Positions 1 through 7,154 of a stretch of DNA of 40,277 nt are shown here, piece by piece. The position numbers and the translations under genes were made by a program. The first letter of the stretch is position 1. Every line of letters begins with the position of its first letter. A model generated the notes under the pieces. It was given only the letters and a program-made list of their open reading frames with translations. It was not told the origin of the DNA and ran no database searches. Source of the DNA: an uncultured Sphingomonas sp. (lineage in GTDB: Bacteria > Pseudomonadota > Alphaproteobacteria > Sphingomonadales > Sphingomonadaceae); assembly GCA_946482655.1 (NCBI GenBank), contig CAMLSA010000020.1, positions 1-40,277 of the forward strand, given 5' to 3'.

Positions 1-165
1 GGGCCGGGCCCCGCCCGAGATTTTCTCAACAGCCCGAACCATTTTCTCGATGGACGGCGCCCCCTAGACGTTGGCCTTGAAGAAGGTGGCCTGAATCAAC
101 TTGAAGCCATTCTGGATGCCGCTCGATCAGCGCGACAGTACGCTCAAGAGCGGGATGGGGTGTGA
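1..165 (+). CDS. C-terminal fragment of MbcA/ParS/Xre-type antitoxin (DUF2384), cut by window edge
   Basis: Frame 1 is open from the first base to a TGA at 163-165 and gives 54 residues. The segment DFLNSPNHFLDGRRPLDVG, then a glutamate/glycine-rich stretch and a final helix, matches the toxin-binding domain of Xre/MbcA/ParS antitoxins, whose signature is a WL..PN..L.GR.PLD block followed by EGG...VE..L. In these type II systems the antitoxin blocks a RES-domain NAD-degrading toxin, normally encoded just downstream with a short overlap. Here a GTG overlaps the stop (162-164), but that frame closes after 35 codons and shows no RES motif. The toxin therefore appears missing or decayed. The start lies outside the window. 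Family assignment is fairly confident; function today is unknown. Confidence 0.72.
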   Translation, partial: GPGPARDFLNSPNHFLDGRRPLDVGLEEGGLNQLEAILDAARSARQYAQERDGV

Positions 166-474
166 CCAACATCGATACCGGGCAAGCCGCACCCCGTTAC
201 CCGCCGCCACGACAGCGTCCCAGAAATCATTCCCGCCCAATCTCGCCGTGCTGCCCCATTGCTGCCTGATCTCCGCACCGTCGGGTGGCGGAGATGACAG
301 GAACCAGTGTTTCAAGGGTGAAGACAATCTCGTTTCGCACCAGATGCTTATCCTATTAATGCTCCGTTAAATTCCCGCCAAGTAATTGCTCCATGTTGGG
401 ACAGTATGCCTTGCGGCCGCGAGCATGTGGAGCTTGCGTTGCACAGGTTAACCGACAATGAGGAGGAGCGGCTT
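166..474. other. Intergenic region upstream of first 61-aa gene
   Basis: No convincing gene is present on either strand. The short open frames here lack a ribosome site and recognisable domains. The A/T-richer stretch around 345-385 is the most promoter-like part for the downstream small gene, but no clear -35/-10 pair could be assigned. Confidence 0.4.
461..468 (+). promoter_or_regulatory. Strong Shine-Dalgarno of the first 61-aa gene
   Basis: AGGAGGAG lies six bases before the ATG at 475. It decides the start at 475 over the upstream in-frame ATG at 406, which would give an 84-aa product. The 61-aa length then matches the second copy exactly. Confidence 0.75.
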
Positions 475-660
475 ATGATCACACCCAGCGGCGTTCCTTC
501 ATCGATCGACGGCGCGGAAGTGGCAAATGAATTCCTTCACGAGGTTTATGCCGGATTGGTCCCTATCCAGGATGCGCGGCTATGGATCGCCGAATTGCGC
601 CGAGAAGGCTTGGCCCAGTTGGCTGCGGAGATTTCGGTTCGTCTGCCAACTTTCCATTAG
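475..660 (+). CDS. Conserved 61-aa protein, copy 1
   Basis: I do not recognise a named family. The protein is 61 residues, has no signal peptide or membrane segment, and looks like a compact, mostly helical cytoplasmic protein: an N-terminal variable part, a helix around NEFLHEVYAGLVP, a second helix around ARLWIAELRREGLAQLAAE, and a conserved end SVRLPxFH. It aligns without gaps to the protein at 2236-2421 (43 of 61 identical by hand count). Both copies start MIT and both face a convergent LuxR-HTH gene, which suggests a regulatory partner such as an interaction or antagonist peptide. That role is inference from position only. A strong AGGAGGAG site supports the chosen ATG. Confidence 0.75.
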   Translation: MITPSGVPSSIDGAEVANEFLHEVYAGLVPIQDARLWIAELRREGLAQLAAEISVRLPTFH

Positions 661-785
661 ATGGCCGACGCGCGTTTGAGAAATACCCTTCAGTTTGGCA
701 GGGAGTGCCTCGTGGAGGCCGGATAGTCGTTCGGTTGATCTGGGACGGCTACGGTGAACGTGTCCTAGCAGATGCAAGCTCTCGG

Positions 786-1301
786 CTATATCGCGCGCGC
801 CCGCTGGATCGCGCGCAAGGCGACCTGGGTCCTGTTCTTCAACCCGAGTTTCCGCAGGATGGTCTTGATATGCACTTTGACGGTGGCTTCCGTAATATCA
901 AGCTCCCGTGCGATCTCCTTGTTGGTAGCTCCATGCGTCAGATGTTCGATTATCTGTTGTTCGCGCACGGTAAGGGTTTTGAAGTCCCTCTTCTCGGGTT
1001 CATCCATCGTGGAGGAAGCATCCGCCGCTGCAGTCGTGCCGCCATCGTCGAAGCTTGGATGGAATGCCGCCTGCTGCTCATGAACCGAACGGGTGGGGGC
1101 GGGATGTTCGTCATCAATCATGCGCCCCCACGTCAGCTGGAGCAGCATCTCGACGTCACATAGTACGCGGTTCAGTATCGACAAGCGCTCTTCATCCGAG
1201 CAACTAGTGGCTTCCGTTATCAGCGAGGTGAGAGATTCTATGGCGTCATCACCATATTGTTGCGGGCCGTCCCGAGCAGTGACGTGCTGAAACCGTGTCA
1301 T
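786..1301 (-). CDS. LuxR-family HTH regulator without receiver domain, copy 1
   Basis: 171 aa. Residues about 108-168 form a GerE/LuxR DNA-binding domain (LTVREQQIIEHL, then ITEATVKVHIKTILRKLGLK and NRTQ). The first 100 residues are not a receiver: they contain a short helical region (QYGDDAIESLTSLI, then CDVEMLLQL) and a low-complexity linker with HEQQAAF. This N-terminal module is shared only with the regulator at 2449-3045 in this window. GGAG eight bases upstream supports the ATG. The gene is convergent with the 61-aa gene (125-bp gap), so the two may affect each other transcriptionally or functionally. It probably regulates the EPS locus; the signal it senses is not evident. Confidence 0.85.
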   Translation of the reverse strand: MTRFQHVTARDGPQQYGDDAIESLTSLITEATSCSDEERLSILNRVLCDVEMLLQLTWGRMIDDEHPAPTRSVHEQQAAFHPSFDDGGTTAAADASSTMDEPEKRDFKTLTVREQQIIEHLTHGATNKEIARELDITEATVKVHIKTILRKLGLKNRTQVALRAIQRARAI

Positions 1302-1485
1302 GTGGAGGACTCCAAGGCAGGTCCATCGCGGCGCATGTTCTCGCGCTGGATACCCGATGGAAAAGTTAGAACGGCCAACCTCGCGATCGGCATGGGTCTG
1401 TCCTTTCCGATCCTGTTCTACCCCTTTGGTCTACCAACGCCTGGGACCTGCAAGAGTGCAAAGCGTAACGAGGCGCAACAATGGA

Positions 1486-1502
1486 AATTAAGTATTAGGC
1501 TG
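1486..1502 (-). promoter_or_regulatory. Shared motif upstream of LuxR gene 1
   Basis: Plus-strand AATTAAGTATTAGGCTG, 185 bp upstream of the start at 1301. It closely matches 11226-11242 (15 of 17 identical) and shares AATTAAG-A-TAG with 3126-3142. All copies have the same orientation relative to their gene. It is a candidate operator or promoter element. Confidence 0.45.
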
Positions 1503-1573
1503 TAGTGATGGATTTTTCTCGACCTGAGTTCCCGGTCCAAATTGCCCATCGAAGATTCATCATCCAATTCCGA

Positions 1574-1591
1574 ACCGAACCAATGTTCGGT
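1574..1591. repeat. Perfect palindrome, candidate operator
   Basis: ACCGAAC and GTTCGGT arms (7 bp, perfect) are separated by CAAT. The dyad sits in non-coding DNA between the two LuxR modules and is a reasonable dimer-binding site. No regulator can be assigned from sequence. Confidence 0.35.
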
Positions 1592-1705
1592 ACGACCGGC
1601 GGAGAGAAGGTGAACTCCGCTAAGCGAGCGATGAGCGGGCTATTGCACTTAGGCGGAGTCCCGACTGAAGATGGGGGCGGGCAAGGCGACAGATCGAGAC
1701 AAGTC

Positions 1706-1741
1706 GGGCCCATCAGCCGGGGTCGGGTGGCCGATGGGCCC
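1706..1741. repeat. Long GC-rich inverted repeat
   Basis: Arms 1706-1718 and 1729-1741 pair over 13 positions with one mismatch (GGGCCCATC against GATGGGCCC, plus GCC/GGC), leaving a 10-base loop. No T-run follows on the plus strand, so it is not a classical terminator. It could be a structured RNA element. Confidence 0.45.
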
Positions 1742-2235
1742 TTGATGCCGAGAAGCGGGGGCAACTTCGGCAACCAAGAATGCCAATAGCCTGAGGCCTT
1801 CAATGTTCCTCTGTTTATTGGAGACTACGCCGTTATTGCCGCGGTTACCCCTTTTGTGAATGTTCGCACGCGGCACTTCACGCCCAAGACATGTTGGTGG
1901 CCCTGAACTGGCGAAGGGCGAAACGCTGATGCGAAGAGGAGGGGAAGCGCTTCGCGACCATGTGGCGACCGTGGGGGTCTCCGGCCGGAAGGGCTCTATA
2001 CGTGCCGGCGCACTGGCATCCACCGATTATCCCAGGATTTGCATGAGTTGGGCGCTATCTGTGGGAATTGTGGTTGGAGGGGGTTCAGGAGAAGTCTTTT
2101 TCCGCACGCCACATGATGCAGAGTTGCCATTTGAACTATCCACAAGAAATGTTACAAAACGAGGAATGGATTCTAGGAATCCGAAGGAGACCCGCTAAAG
2201 CCTGTGCGACACGCGAAAGCTCCGCGAGGTGGTTG

Positions 2236-2421
2236 ATGATCACGGCCGTTAGAGTTCCTGAATCCCTGGATGGCTATGAAGAAGCCAACGAGCTTCTCCA
2301 TGACGTGTATGCGGGCATCGTGCCCGTAGCGGAAGCGCGGCGCTGGATTGCTGAACTAAAACGCGAAGGATTGGCGGAATTGGCAGCTGAAGTATCGGTT
2401 CGGCTCCCGCTTTTCCATTGA
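2236..2421 (+). CDS. Conserved 61-aa protein, copy 2
   Basis: Paralogue of the protein at 475-660, also exactly 61 residues (43 of 61 identical), with differences mostly conservative (I/V, R/K, D/E). The start at 2236 is chosen by alignment with copy 1. The frame is open further upstream, but that extension has no counterpart in copy 1. The upstream ribosome site is weaker than in copy 1 (GCGAGGTGG). Purifying selection is suggested because the conserved core GLAxLAAExSVRLPxFH is intact. The convergent LuxR gene ends only 27 bp away. Function is unknown; the repeated pairing with a LuxR regulator is the main clue. Confidence 0.72.
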   Translation: MITAVRVPESLDGYEEANELLHDVYAGIVPVAEARRWIAELKREGLAELAAEVSVRLPLFH

Positions 2422-2448
2422 GGCGCCGTTTCCCAAGGCAAGTCCGCA

Positions 2449-3045
2449 CTAATCGAGCCATCGTTGGTGAATCGCAAAAAGGGCTGCCTGCGTCCGGTTC
2501 TTCAAGCCGAGTTTTCGTAATAGCGCCTTGATGTGAACTTTCACGGTCGCTTCGGTGATATTGAGATTTCGTGCGATCACCTTGTTCGCCGATCCGCTCG
2601 CCAGATGCCTGATTATTTGCTTCTCGCGAGGCGTGAGGGCATCGGAAACATGTGCTCTGGCCTCAGCAATGGAGGCCTGGTCGCCTTGTGCAGTTCCGCC
2701 CTTGTCCGGCGCCACGTCAAAGGGCGCCTGCTGTTCCTGAAAAGAATCTGCCGGAGAGCCCCCTTTGCCCTGTTCATATGGCCCGTGCCGGGTAAGTTTG
2801 AGGAGCATCTGAATATCGCGTAATATTCGCGTCAATGCAGCCACGCGCCGCTCATCGCAGCATCTGACCGCATCGACAATGAGTCTGTCGAGACCCGCCA
2901 TGGCGTCGCGGCCATATTGATGCAGGTCGCCCCGATGCTCGGTCGAGGGTCTCTGTTTCACGCACGATTCGCCCGGCCCGGGAATAGATGGGGTTATGCT
3001 CGCGCTGCGACGATGCTCCCCGAGAGTGGCGCGCTCATATTGCAT
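2449..3045 (-). CDS. LuxR-family HTH regulator without receiver domain, copy 2
   Basis: About 198 aa from the first ATG (3045). An upstream in-frame TTG at 3108 would give 219 aa but has no visible ribosome site, and the shared upstream motif at 3126-3142 would then lie implausibly close. The C-terminal GerE domain (LTPREKQIIRHL, ITEATVKVHIKALLRKLGLK, NRTQ) is intact. The N-terminal half aligns with the regulator at 786-1301: LHQYGRDAM, an MLLKLT-type helix and QEQQAPF are shared, so the two are paralogues over their full length and not just in the HTH. It faces the second 61-aa gene, repeating the arrangement of the first module. Likely a local EPS regulator. The exact start is uncertain. 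Confidence 0.82.
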   Translation of the reverse strand: MQYERATLGEHRRSASITPSIPGPGESCVKQRPSTEHRGDLHQYGRDAMAGLDRLIVDAVRCCDERRVAALTRILRDIQMLLKLTRHGPYEQGKGGSPADSFQEQQAPFDVAPDKGGTAQGDQASIAEARAHVSDALTPREKQIIRHLASGSANKVIARNLNITEATVKVHIKALLRKLGLKNRTQAALFAIHQRWLD

Positions 3046-3125
3046 ATCGCTGAACACTGCCTCCCGTCCCTCGTCTGGTTGATCCCTGGGAAGATTGACA
3101 CCTTGCAACGTTGATATGCCATGAC

Positions 3126-3142
3126 AATTAAGGATTAGTGTT
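3126..3142 (-). promoter_or_regulatory. Shared motif upstream of LuxR gene 2
   Basis: Plus-strand AATTAAGGATTAGTGTT, 81 bp upstream of the ATG at 3045. Its first 13 bases match the copies at 1486 and 11226 with one difference each. Confidence 0.45.
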
Positions 3143-3284
3143 CCCTATAAACTTTCCAATTATCGTCGGCAAGGCGCGGGCTCGATCGCGATCCGCGGTG
3201 TAGATGGACAATGTTCCGATGAGCCGATTGGCGGCCAACCGGCCATGCAGTATGGAAGGGCGTCACCCGGATCGGCTGATTAAA

Positions 3285-3401
3285 TCAATCGACAAGCCCG
3301 GCCGATAGCTGTGCAAAAATGGTGATCAGCAGCCAAAGCGCTATGGACAAGGCGGTGATGAGCGCTAACTTCCAGACCATGGAAACGGCTTCCCTGAGCA
3401 T
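3285..3401 (-). CDS. Small single-pass membrane protein, 38 aa
   Basis: This short frame encodes MLREAVSMVWK, then a hydrophobic helix (LALITALSIALWLLITIF, about residues 12-29) and a short tail ending LVD. An in-frame stop closes the frame shortly upstream, so the protein is small by necessity; ATG codons at 3401 and 3380 are both possible starts. It lies about 155 bp downstream of ugd on the same strand. The hydrophobic pattern and charged ends look like a real small inner-membrane protein, but I recognise no family and the ribosome site is weak. A chance frame is possible. Confidence 0.4.
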   Translation of the reverse strand: MLREAVSMVWKLALITALSIALWLLITIFAQLSAGLVD

Positions 3402-3555
3402 CGACGGCCCGCGGCCCTCAGGTGGCCGCGGTTTGGTGCCCTTGCCCGATCTTCCCCGCTAGCTGGTCCGAATAGCCCCGCCTTCCCGATAGGCGAACGG
3501 GCTGGCAGCGATGACCAAGCAACCAATTTTGCTGTGCCCGCCGCCCCGATCGGAT

Positions 3556-4944
3556 CTAGAGCAACGCAGAGGAGAGGGAGCCCAGCTTTGCCGCGGCGCG
3601 TGCCTCCATCGGATAGACGTTTTCGGAGTTTCCGCGAGGTCGTACCCTGCCTATGCCGTGATAGGCAAACCCTGCCGCCGCAGCATCGGCCGGCGAGTAT
3701 ATGTTCCTCAGGTCGACCAGCACCGGTCCATCCATGATCTGCCTCAGCGATGAGAGATCGATGGCACGAAACTCGTCCCACTCGGTCATGATCACGACTG
3801 CAGCCGCATTGCGAGCAGCTCCCATCGCGTCGTCAGCGAAGCTGACTCCGACCAAAGACTCCCTCGCCTGGATCATCCCCTCGGGGTCATACGCATGGAC
3901 GACCGCACCGGCGTCGCACAGGCCCTGGATCAATGCGAGCGAAGGCGCCTCCCGCATATCGTCGGTGTTGGGTTTGAATGTCAGTCCCAGGACGGCGATC
4001 TTTTTATCACGAACATTGCCGTCCATGGCTCTGATCACCCTCCTCGCCATGCTGCTTTTGCGGTAATCATTCACCGCCGATACCGTCTCGACGATGCGCA
4101 AGGGACTTCCGTGATCGCGCGCGGTCCTCAACAGCGCCTGCGTGTCTTTCGGAAAACAAGAGCCGCCATAGCCGGGACCCGCATGAAGAAACTTCGAGCC
4201 TATGCGCTTGTCGGATCCCATGCCGTGTGCGACGTCCTGCACTTCCGCGCCGACGGCTTCACACAAGTCCGCCATCTCATTGATAAAGCTGATCTTCGTG
4301 GCGAGAAATGCGTTCGCGGCATATTTGATCAGCTCGGCGCTGCGCCGGCTGCAGAAGAGCAGCGGGGAACGATTGAGGTAAAGCGGCCGGTAGATGGCGC
4401 GCATCACCTCGACGCCCCGGGGAACATCGGTCCCGATAACGATTCGATCCGGTCGCTTGAAATCGTCGATGGCGGCTCCCTCTCGTAAGAATTCGGGGTT
4501 CGAGACCACCGGGACCGTCTCGCTCAGGCCGGCCGTGCCCAGGATCCGCTCGACCTCGTCTCCGGTTCCGACGGGAACCGTCGACTTGATGATAACCACC
4601 GTCGGACCGGTGACGGCGGTCGCAACTTCTTGCGCCGCAGCATAGACATAGCTGAGATCCGCATGTCCGTCGCCGCGTCGCGACGGGGTGCCGACGGCAA
4701 TGAACACGGCGTCGGCGCCTCCAACGGCCGATTGCAGATCGGCCGTAAAACGAAGCCGGCCGGCGGCTACGTTCTGAGCCACCAGCTTGTCCAGCCCCGG
4801 TTCGTATATGGGAACGCTTCCCGCCTGTAGCAGCGCGATTTTTGCGGTGTCCTTGTCGACGCAGGTCACATCATGGCCGAAATCCGCGAAACATGATCCA
4901 GAGACAAGGCCCACATATCCGGTGCCAATCATCGCAATGCGCAT
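3556..4944 (-). CDS. ugd: UDP-glucose 6-dehydrogenase
   Basis: 462 aa, the normal length for the family. It oxidises UDP-glucose to UDP-glucuronate with two NAD+, supplying acidic sugars for the polysaccharide. The N-terminal Rossmann motif MIGTGYVGL (residues 5-13) binds NAD. Catalytic Cys263 sits in GPGYGGSCFPKD, and the conserved IIKSTVPVGT and NPEFLREG segments are present. The ATG at 4944 has GGAGG five bases upstream; the TTG one codon earlier is less likely. The next gene upstream on the same strand is the nucleotide-sugar epimerase that would use its product. In-frame integrity is complete and assignment is secure. Confidence 0.96.
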   Translation of the reverse strand: MRIAMIGTGYVGLVSGSCFADFGHDVTCVDKDTAKIALLQAGSVPIYEPGLDKLVAQNVAAGRLRFTADLQSAVGGADAVFIAVGTPSRRGDGHADLSYVYAAAQEVATAVTGPTVVIIKSTVPVGTGDEVERILGTAGLSETVPVVSNPEFLREGAAIDDFKRPDRIVIGTDVPRGVEVMRAIYRPLYLNRSPLLFCSRRSAELIKYAANAFLATKISFINEMADLCEAVGAEVQDVAHGMGSDKRIGSKFLHAGPGYGGSCFPKDTQALLRTARDHGSPLRIVETVSAVNDYRKSSMARRVIRAMDGNVRDKKIAVLGLTFKPNTDDMREAPSLALIQGLCDAGAVVHAYDPEGMIQARESLVGVSFADDAMGAARNAAAVVIMTEWDEFRAIDLSSLRQIMDGPVLVDLRNIYSPADAAAAGFAYHGIGRVRPRGNSENVYPMEARAAAKLGSLSSALL

Positions 4945-5085
4945 CAAGTCCTCCGCTCTTTGGGACTGAACAACGGCAAAGGGAATAGCTTGATCGTCCG
5001 CGGCCGGCTGCGGAGCATTGGAAGGAGTGAATGACCCTTTTTCCCGCTCCGTTAAGCCGTTTGGAGTCGTGTCTGACGATGTCGG

Positions 5086-6090
5086 CTAGGAGACGAGCTG
5101 CAGGTGGTGATATCGACGATACCATTCCACGAACTGCGGAACGCCTTCGTCGATCGTGGTCGTCGGACGGAAGCCCAGGTCGTGCTCTATAGCACTTATG
5201 TCGGCAAAGGTGGCTGGAACGTCTCCAGGCTGCATCGGCTGATAATCTCGGATCGCGCTTCTTCCGCATGCGGCCTCGATCACCTTGATGAGCCGGTCCA
5301 GCCGCTCGGCGCGATGATTTCCGATATTGTAGAGCCGGTGGGGCGCATGGCTTCCACCTGGTTTCGTTGAGCCGTCGTCCGACGGGGGGGTGTCGAGGAC
5401 CTTGAGGACCCCAGCAACGATATCAGCGATGAAGGTGAAGTCGCGCCGCATATTTCCATCGTTGAACACCGGAATGGGCTCGCCGTTCAGAATCCGCGAG
5501 GTGAAGATCCACATCGCCATGTCTGGTCTCCCCCATGGCCCATATACCGTGAAAAAGCGCAGGCCGGTTTGGGGTATCCGGTACAGATGCGAGTAAGTCT
5601 CGCTCATCAATTCGTTTGATTTCTTTGTGGCCGCGTAGAACGATACGGGGTGGTCGACACGGTGGTCCACCCTGAACGGGACGTGTGGGCTCGCGCCGTA
5701 GACCGATGAGGACGACGCATAGACGAAATGGTCCACTGCCCGATTGCGGGCGACCTCGAGCATGTTGAGATGGCCCACCAGATTGGAATGTACATAGGCT
5801 TGAGGATTCTCGATCGAGTAGCGAACCCCGGCTTGCGCTCCCAGGTGGAGAATCCTGTCGATCCGCAGGCCTGCAAGCGCGTCCTCCAGCGCTTCCCGAT
5901 CGCCAAAATCAACCTGGCCGAAACGGAAGGAGCCAATACCCTGAAGCACCTTCAAACGGTCCCGCTTGATAGCCACCGGATAATATTCGTTCAAATTATC
6001 GATGGCAAAGACATCTTCTCCACGCTCGAGCAGCGTTTGACAGCAATGGAAGCCGATAAAGCCCGCTCCGCCCGTCACCAAGATTGTCAT
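5086..6090 (-). CDS. NAD-dependent epimerase, UDP-glucuronate 4-epimerase-like
   Basis: 334 aa short-chain dehydrogenase/reductase of the extended type. TGGAGFIG (residues 6-13) binds NAD. The catalytic SSS..Y...K triad is visible as ASSSSVYG with Tyr152 and Lys156 in FYAATKKSNE. The NLNEYYPVAIKRDRL segment and AGVRYSIENPQAY are typical of bacterial UDP-glucuronate 4-epimerases, which make UDP-galacturonate. The neighbouring ugd would provide the substrate, 141 bp downstream on the same strand. GGGGAAAAG upstream supports the ATG. UDP-glucose 4-epimerase or another sugar specificity cannot be excluded, but the sequence and the neighbour favour glucuronate. Confidence 0.88.
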   Translation of the reverse strand: MTILVTGGAGFIGFHCCQTLLERGEDVFAIDNLNEYYPVAIKRDRLKVLQGIGSFRFGQVDFGDREALEDALAGLRIDRILHLGAQAGVRYSIENPQAYVHSNLVGHLNMLEVARNRAVDHFVYASSSSVYGASPHVPFRVDHRVDHPVSFYAATKKSNELMSETYSHLYRIPQTGLRFFTVYGPWGRPDMAMWIFTSRILNGEPIPVFNDGNMRRDFTFIADIVAGVLKVLDTPPSDDGSTKPGGSHAPHRLYNIGNHRAERLDRLIKVIEAACGRSAIRDYQPMQPGDVPATFADISAIEHDLGFRPTTTIDEGVPQFVEWYRRYHHLQLVS

Positions 6091-6107
6091 CGCTTTTCCC
6101 CGGCACG

Positions 6108-6824
6108 CTAGTTGATGCCATTACGGCGCGGCGCCCTACGTGCCTCTGAAGGGGGCTCCGTACCCTCGTCTTCCTGATCCAGGCCTCGGCTGACGGCCCA
6201 GATGGCCGCTTGCGTGCGGTTGCCGAGCTGCAGCTTGCGTAGGATGGTCTTCACATGCGCCTTGACGGTCGCCTCGGAGACGCCGAGCTTACGGCCGATG
6301 ATCTTGTTGGATTCTCCGCCCACAAGGCATCTCAGTATTTCTATCTCGCGTTCAGAGAAGTGGGCGAGTGAGATGTGGCTGTTCCAGCCGCTCGCGGCCG
6401 GCGTTCCGATGTCGTTGGTCAGGGCATCGATCAGCTGCGAGGGGAAGACTTTCTCGCCAAGCGCGACCAACCCCACGACGCTGATCAGAGCCTCGGAACC
6501 GATATCCCTGGCTACAACGCCGTCGACCTCGATCGCAAACGCTTGTCTGACGGTCTCAATCTCACATTGTTCGCTGAGGAGCAGGATGCGGGCCTTCGAT
6601 ATGGTCGCCCGCATCTTCGCGCAAAGTGCCAGAGCGGCCTGCTCTGACACACTATCAATGATGACCAGATGGCGAAGGTCGTCCTTCCAGCTTTCGAAGC
6701 TGAGGTACGGACTATCACGGACGCATTGATCGATCGTGAAGCCGCCGATCTTCAAGATGTGCTTGAGGCCCTGACAGTCGATCTCATTGCGGCCGATGAT
6801 GGATATCCACAATGGATCATTCAT
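6108..6824 (-). CDS. LuxR-HTH regulator with eroded receiver domain
   Basis: 238 aa. Residues 1-135 have the pattern of a CheY-like receiver (beta strand WISIIGRNEIDCQGL, then HLVIIDSVSE, then GEKVFPSQL). The paired acidic residues near the N-terminus are replaced by GRNE, and the conserved lysine is replaced (VDGVVARD). Asp57 is kept at the phospho-acceptor position. Residues 155-213 are a complete GerE HTH (FSEREIEILRCL, VSEATVKAHVKTILRKL). The start at 6824 is chosen because the receiver begins there; the frame remains open far upstream only as a shadow of the Wzc gene. It is divergent from the Wzc-like gene with 330 bp between. It likely regulates EPS genes, possibly without phosphorylation. 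Confidence 0.85.
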   Translation of the reverse strand: MNDPLWISIIGRNEIDCQGLKHILKIGGFTIDQCVRDSPYLSFESWKDDLRHLVIIDSVSEQAALALCAKMRATISKARILLLSEQCEIETVRQAFAIEVDGVVARDIGSEALISVVGLVALGEKVFPSQLIDALTNDIGTPAASGWNSHISLAHFSEREIEILRCLVGGESNKIIGRKLGVSEATVKAHVKTILRKLQLGNRTQAAIWAVSRGLDQEDEGTEPPSEARRAPRRNGIN

Positions 6825-6927
6825 TGTCTGTCCAGTCCAAGCAACTCGGCAAATGTGCGGGCTCGCAAGTGCGACGGTTAAGACGCTAACGCGAAGGATC
6901 GTTACGCGTAAGGAAGCGTTCGAATTA

Positions 6928-6942
6928 CGCCCTTTTGGGCGG
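6928..6942. repeat. 15-bp palindromic element, copy 1
   Basis: CGCCCTTTTGGGCGG. The identical 15-mer occurs in reverse complement at 36115-36129, upstream of another EPS gene. Relative to the leftward LuxR gene (start 6824) it is 104 bp upstream. Confidence 0.45.
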
Positions 6943-6993
6943 CTCTGCTCGATAGGCGTAGGCGAGCGCCTCCGCCGCATGTTTCGTCGACTC

Positions 6994-7010
6994 TGTTCAG
7001 GAGTAGCTGC
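6994..7010 (-). promoter_or_regulatory. Weak copy of LuxR upstream motif
   Basis: Plus-strand TGTTCAGGAGTAGCTGC shares AGGAGTAG and CTGC with the copy at 11226-11242 but lacks the AATTA half. It lies about 170 bp upstream of the LuxR gene starting at 6824, in the same orientation as the other copies. Confidence 0.25.
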
Positions 7011-7154
7011 GGCGCGTCTCCTCACATGCGGGAGGCGCTTTACCGATGGTGTAGCTCCTTTGCTCCACCGGTTCGCCCCAATTGCGTTTGTTGCGGGTGA
7101 CATCGCGCCGCAAATTGGGCGCGAGCGGAGACTCCGCCATAGGAAGGTGAAGGC

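Larger units (their letters stand above)
1302..2235. other. 934-bp intergenic region between the two duplicated modules
   Basis: No supported gene. It holds the motif copy at 1486-1502 upstream of the leftward LuxR gene, a palindrome at 1574-1591, a long GC-rich inverted repeat at 1706-1741 and a small palindrome at 2168-2182. Open frames on both strands (for example 1649-2023 minus and 1505-1789 plus) are proline/arginine-rich, lack ribosome sites and resemble no family I know. Confidence 0.5.
6825..7154. promoter_or_regulatory. Divergent promoter region between LuxR gene 3 and Wzc-like gene
   Basis: 330 bp without a gene. It contains an imperfect direct repeat (CTAACGCGAAGGA and TTACGCGTAAGGA, about 6888-6915), the palindromic 15-mer at 6928-6942, and a weak copy of the LuxR upstream motif at 6994-7010. 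A good ribosome site (AGGAAGGTGAAGG) precedes the Wzc-like ATG at 7155. The repeats suggest binding of one or more of the nearby regulators. Confidence 0.5.

Noticed and set aside
162..266. GTG frame overlapping the antitoxin stop as a RES toxin
   Set aside because: It closes after 35 codons and lacks RES-domain features such as a GGRW motif.
1505..2023. Open frames of 94-124 codons on both strands between the LuxR modules
   Set aside because: No ribosome site or similarity. Conflicting frames on both strands are equally long, as expected in high-GC DNA.
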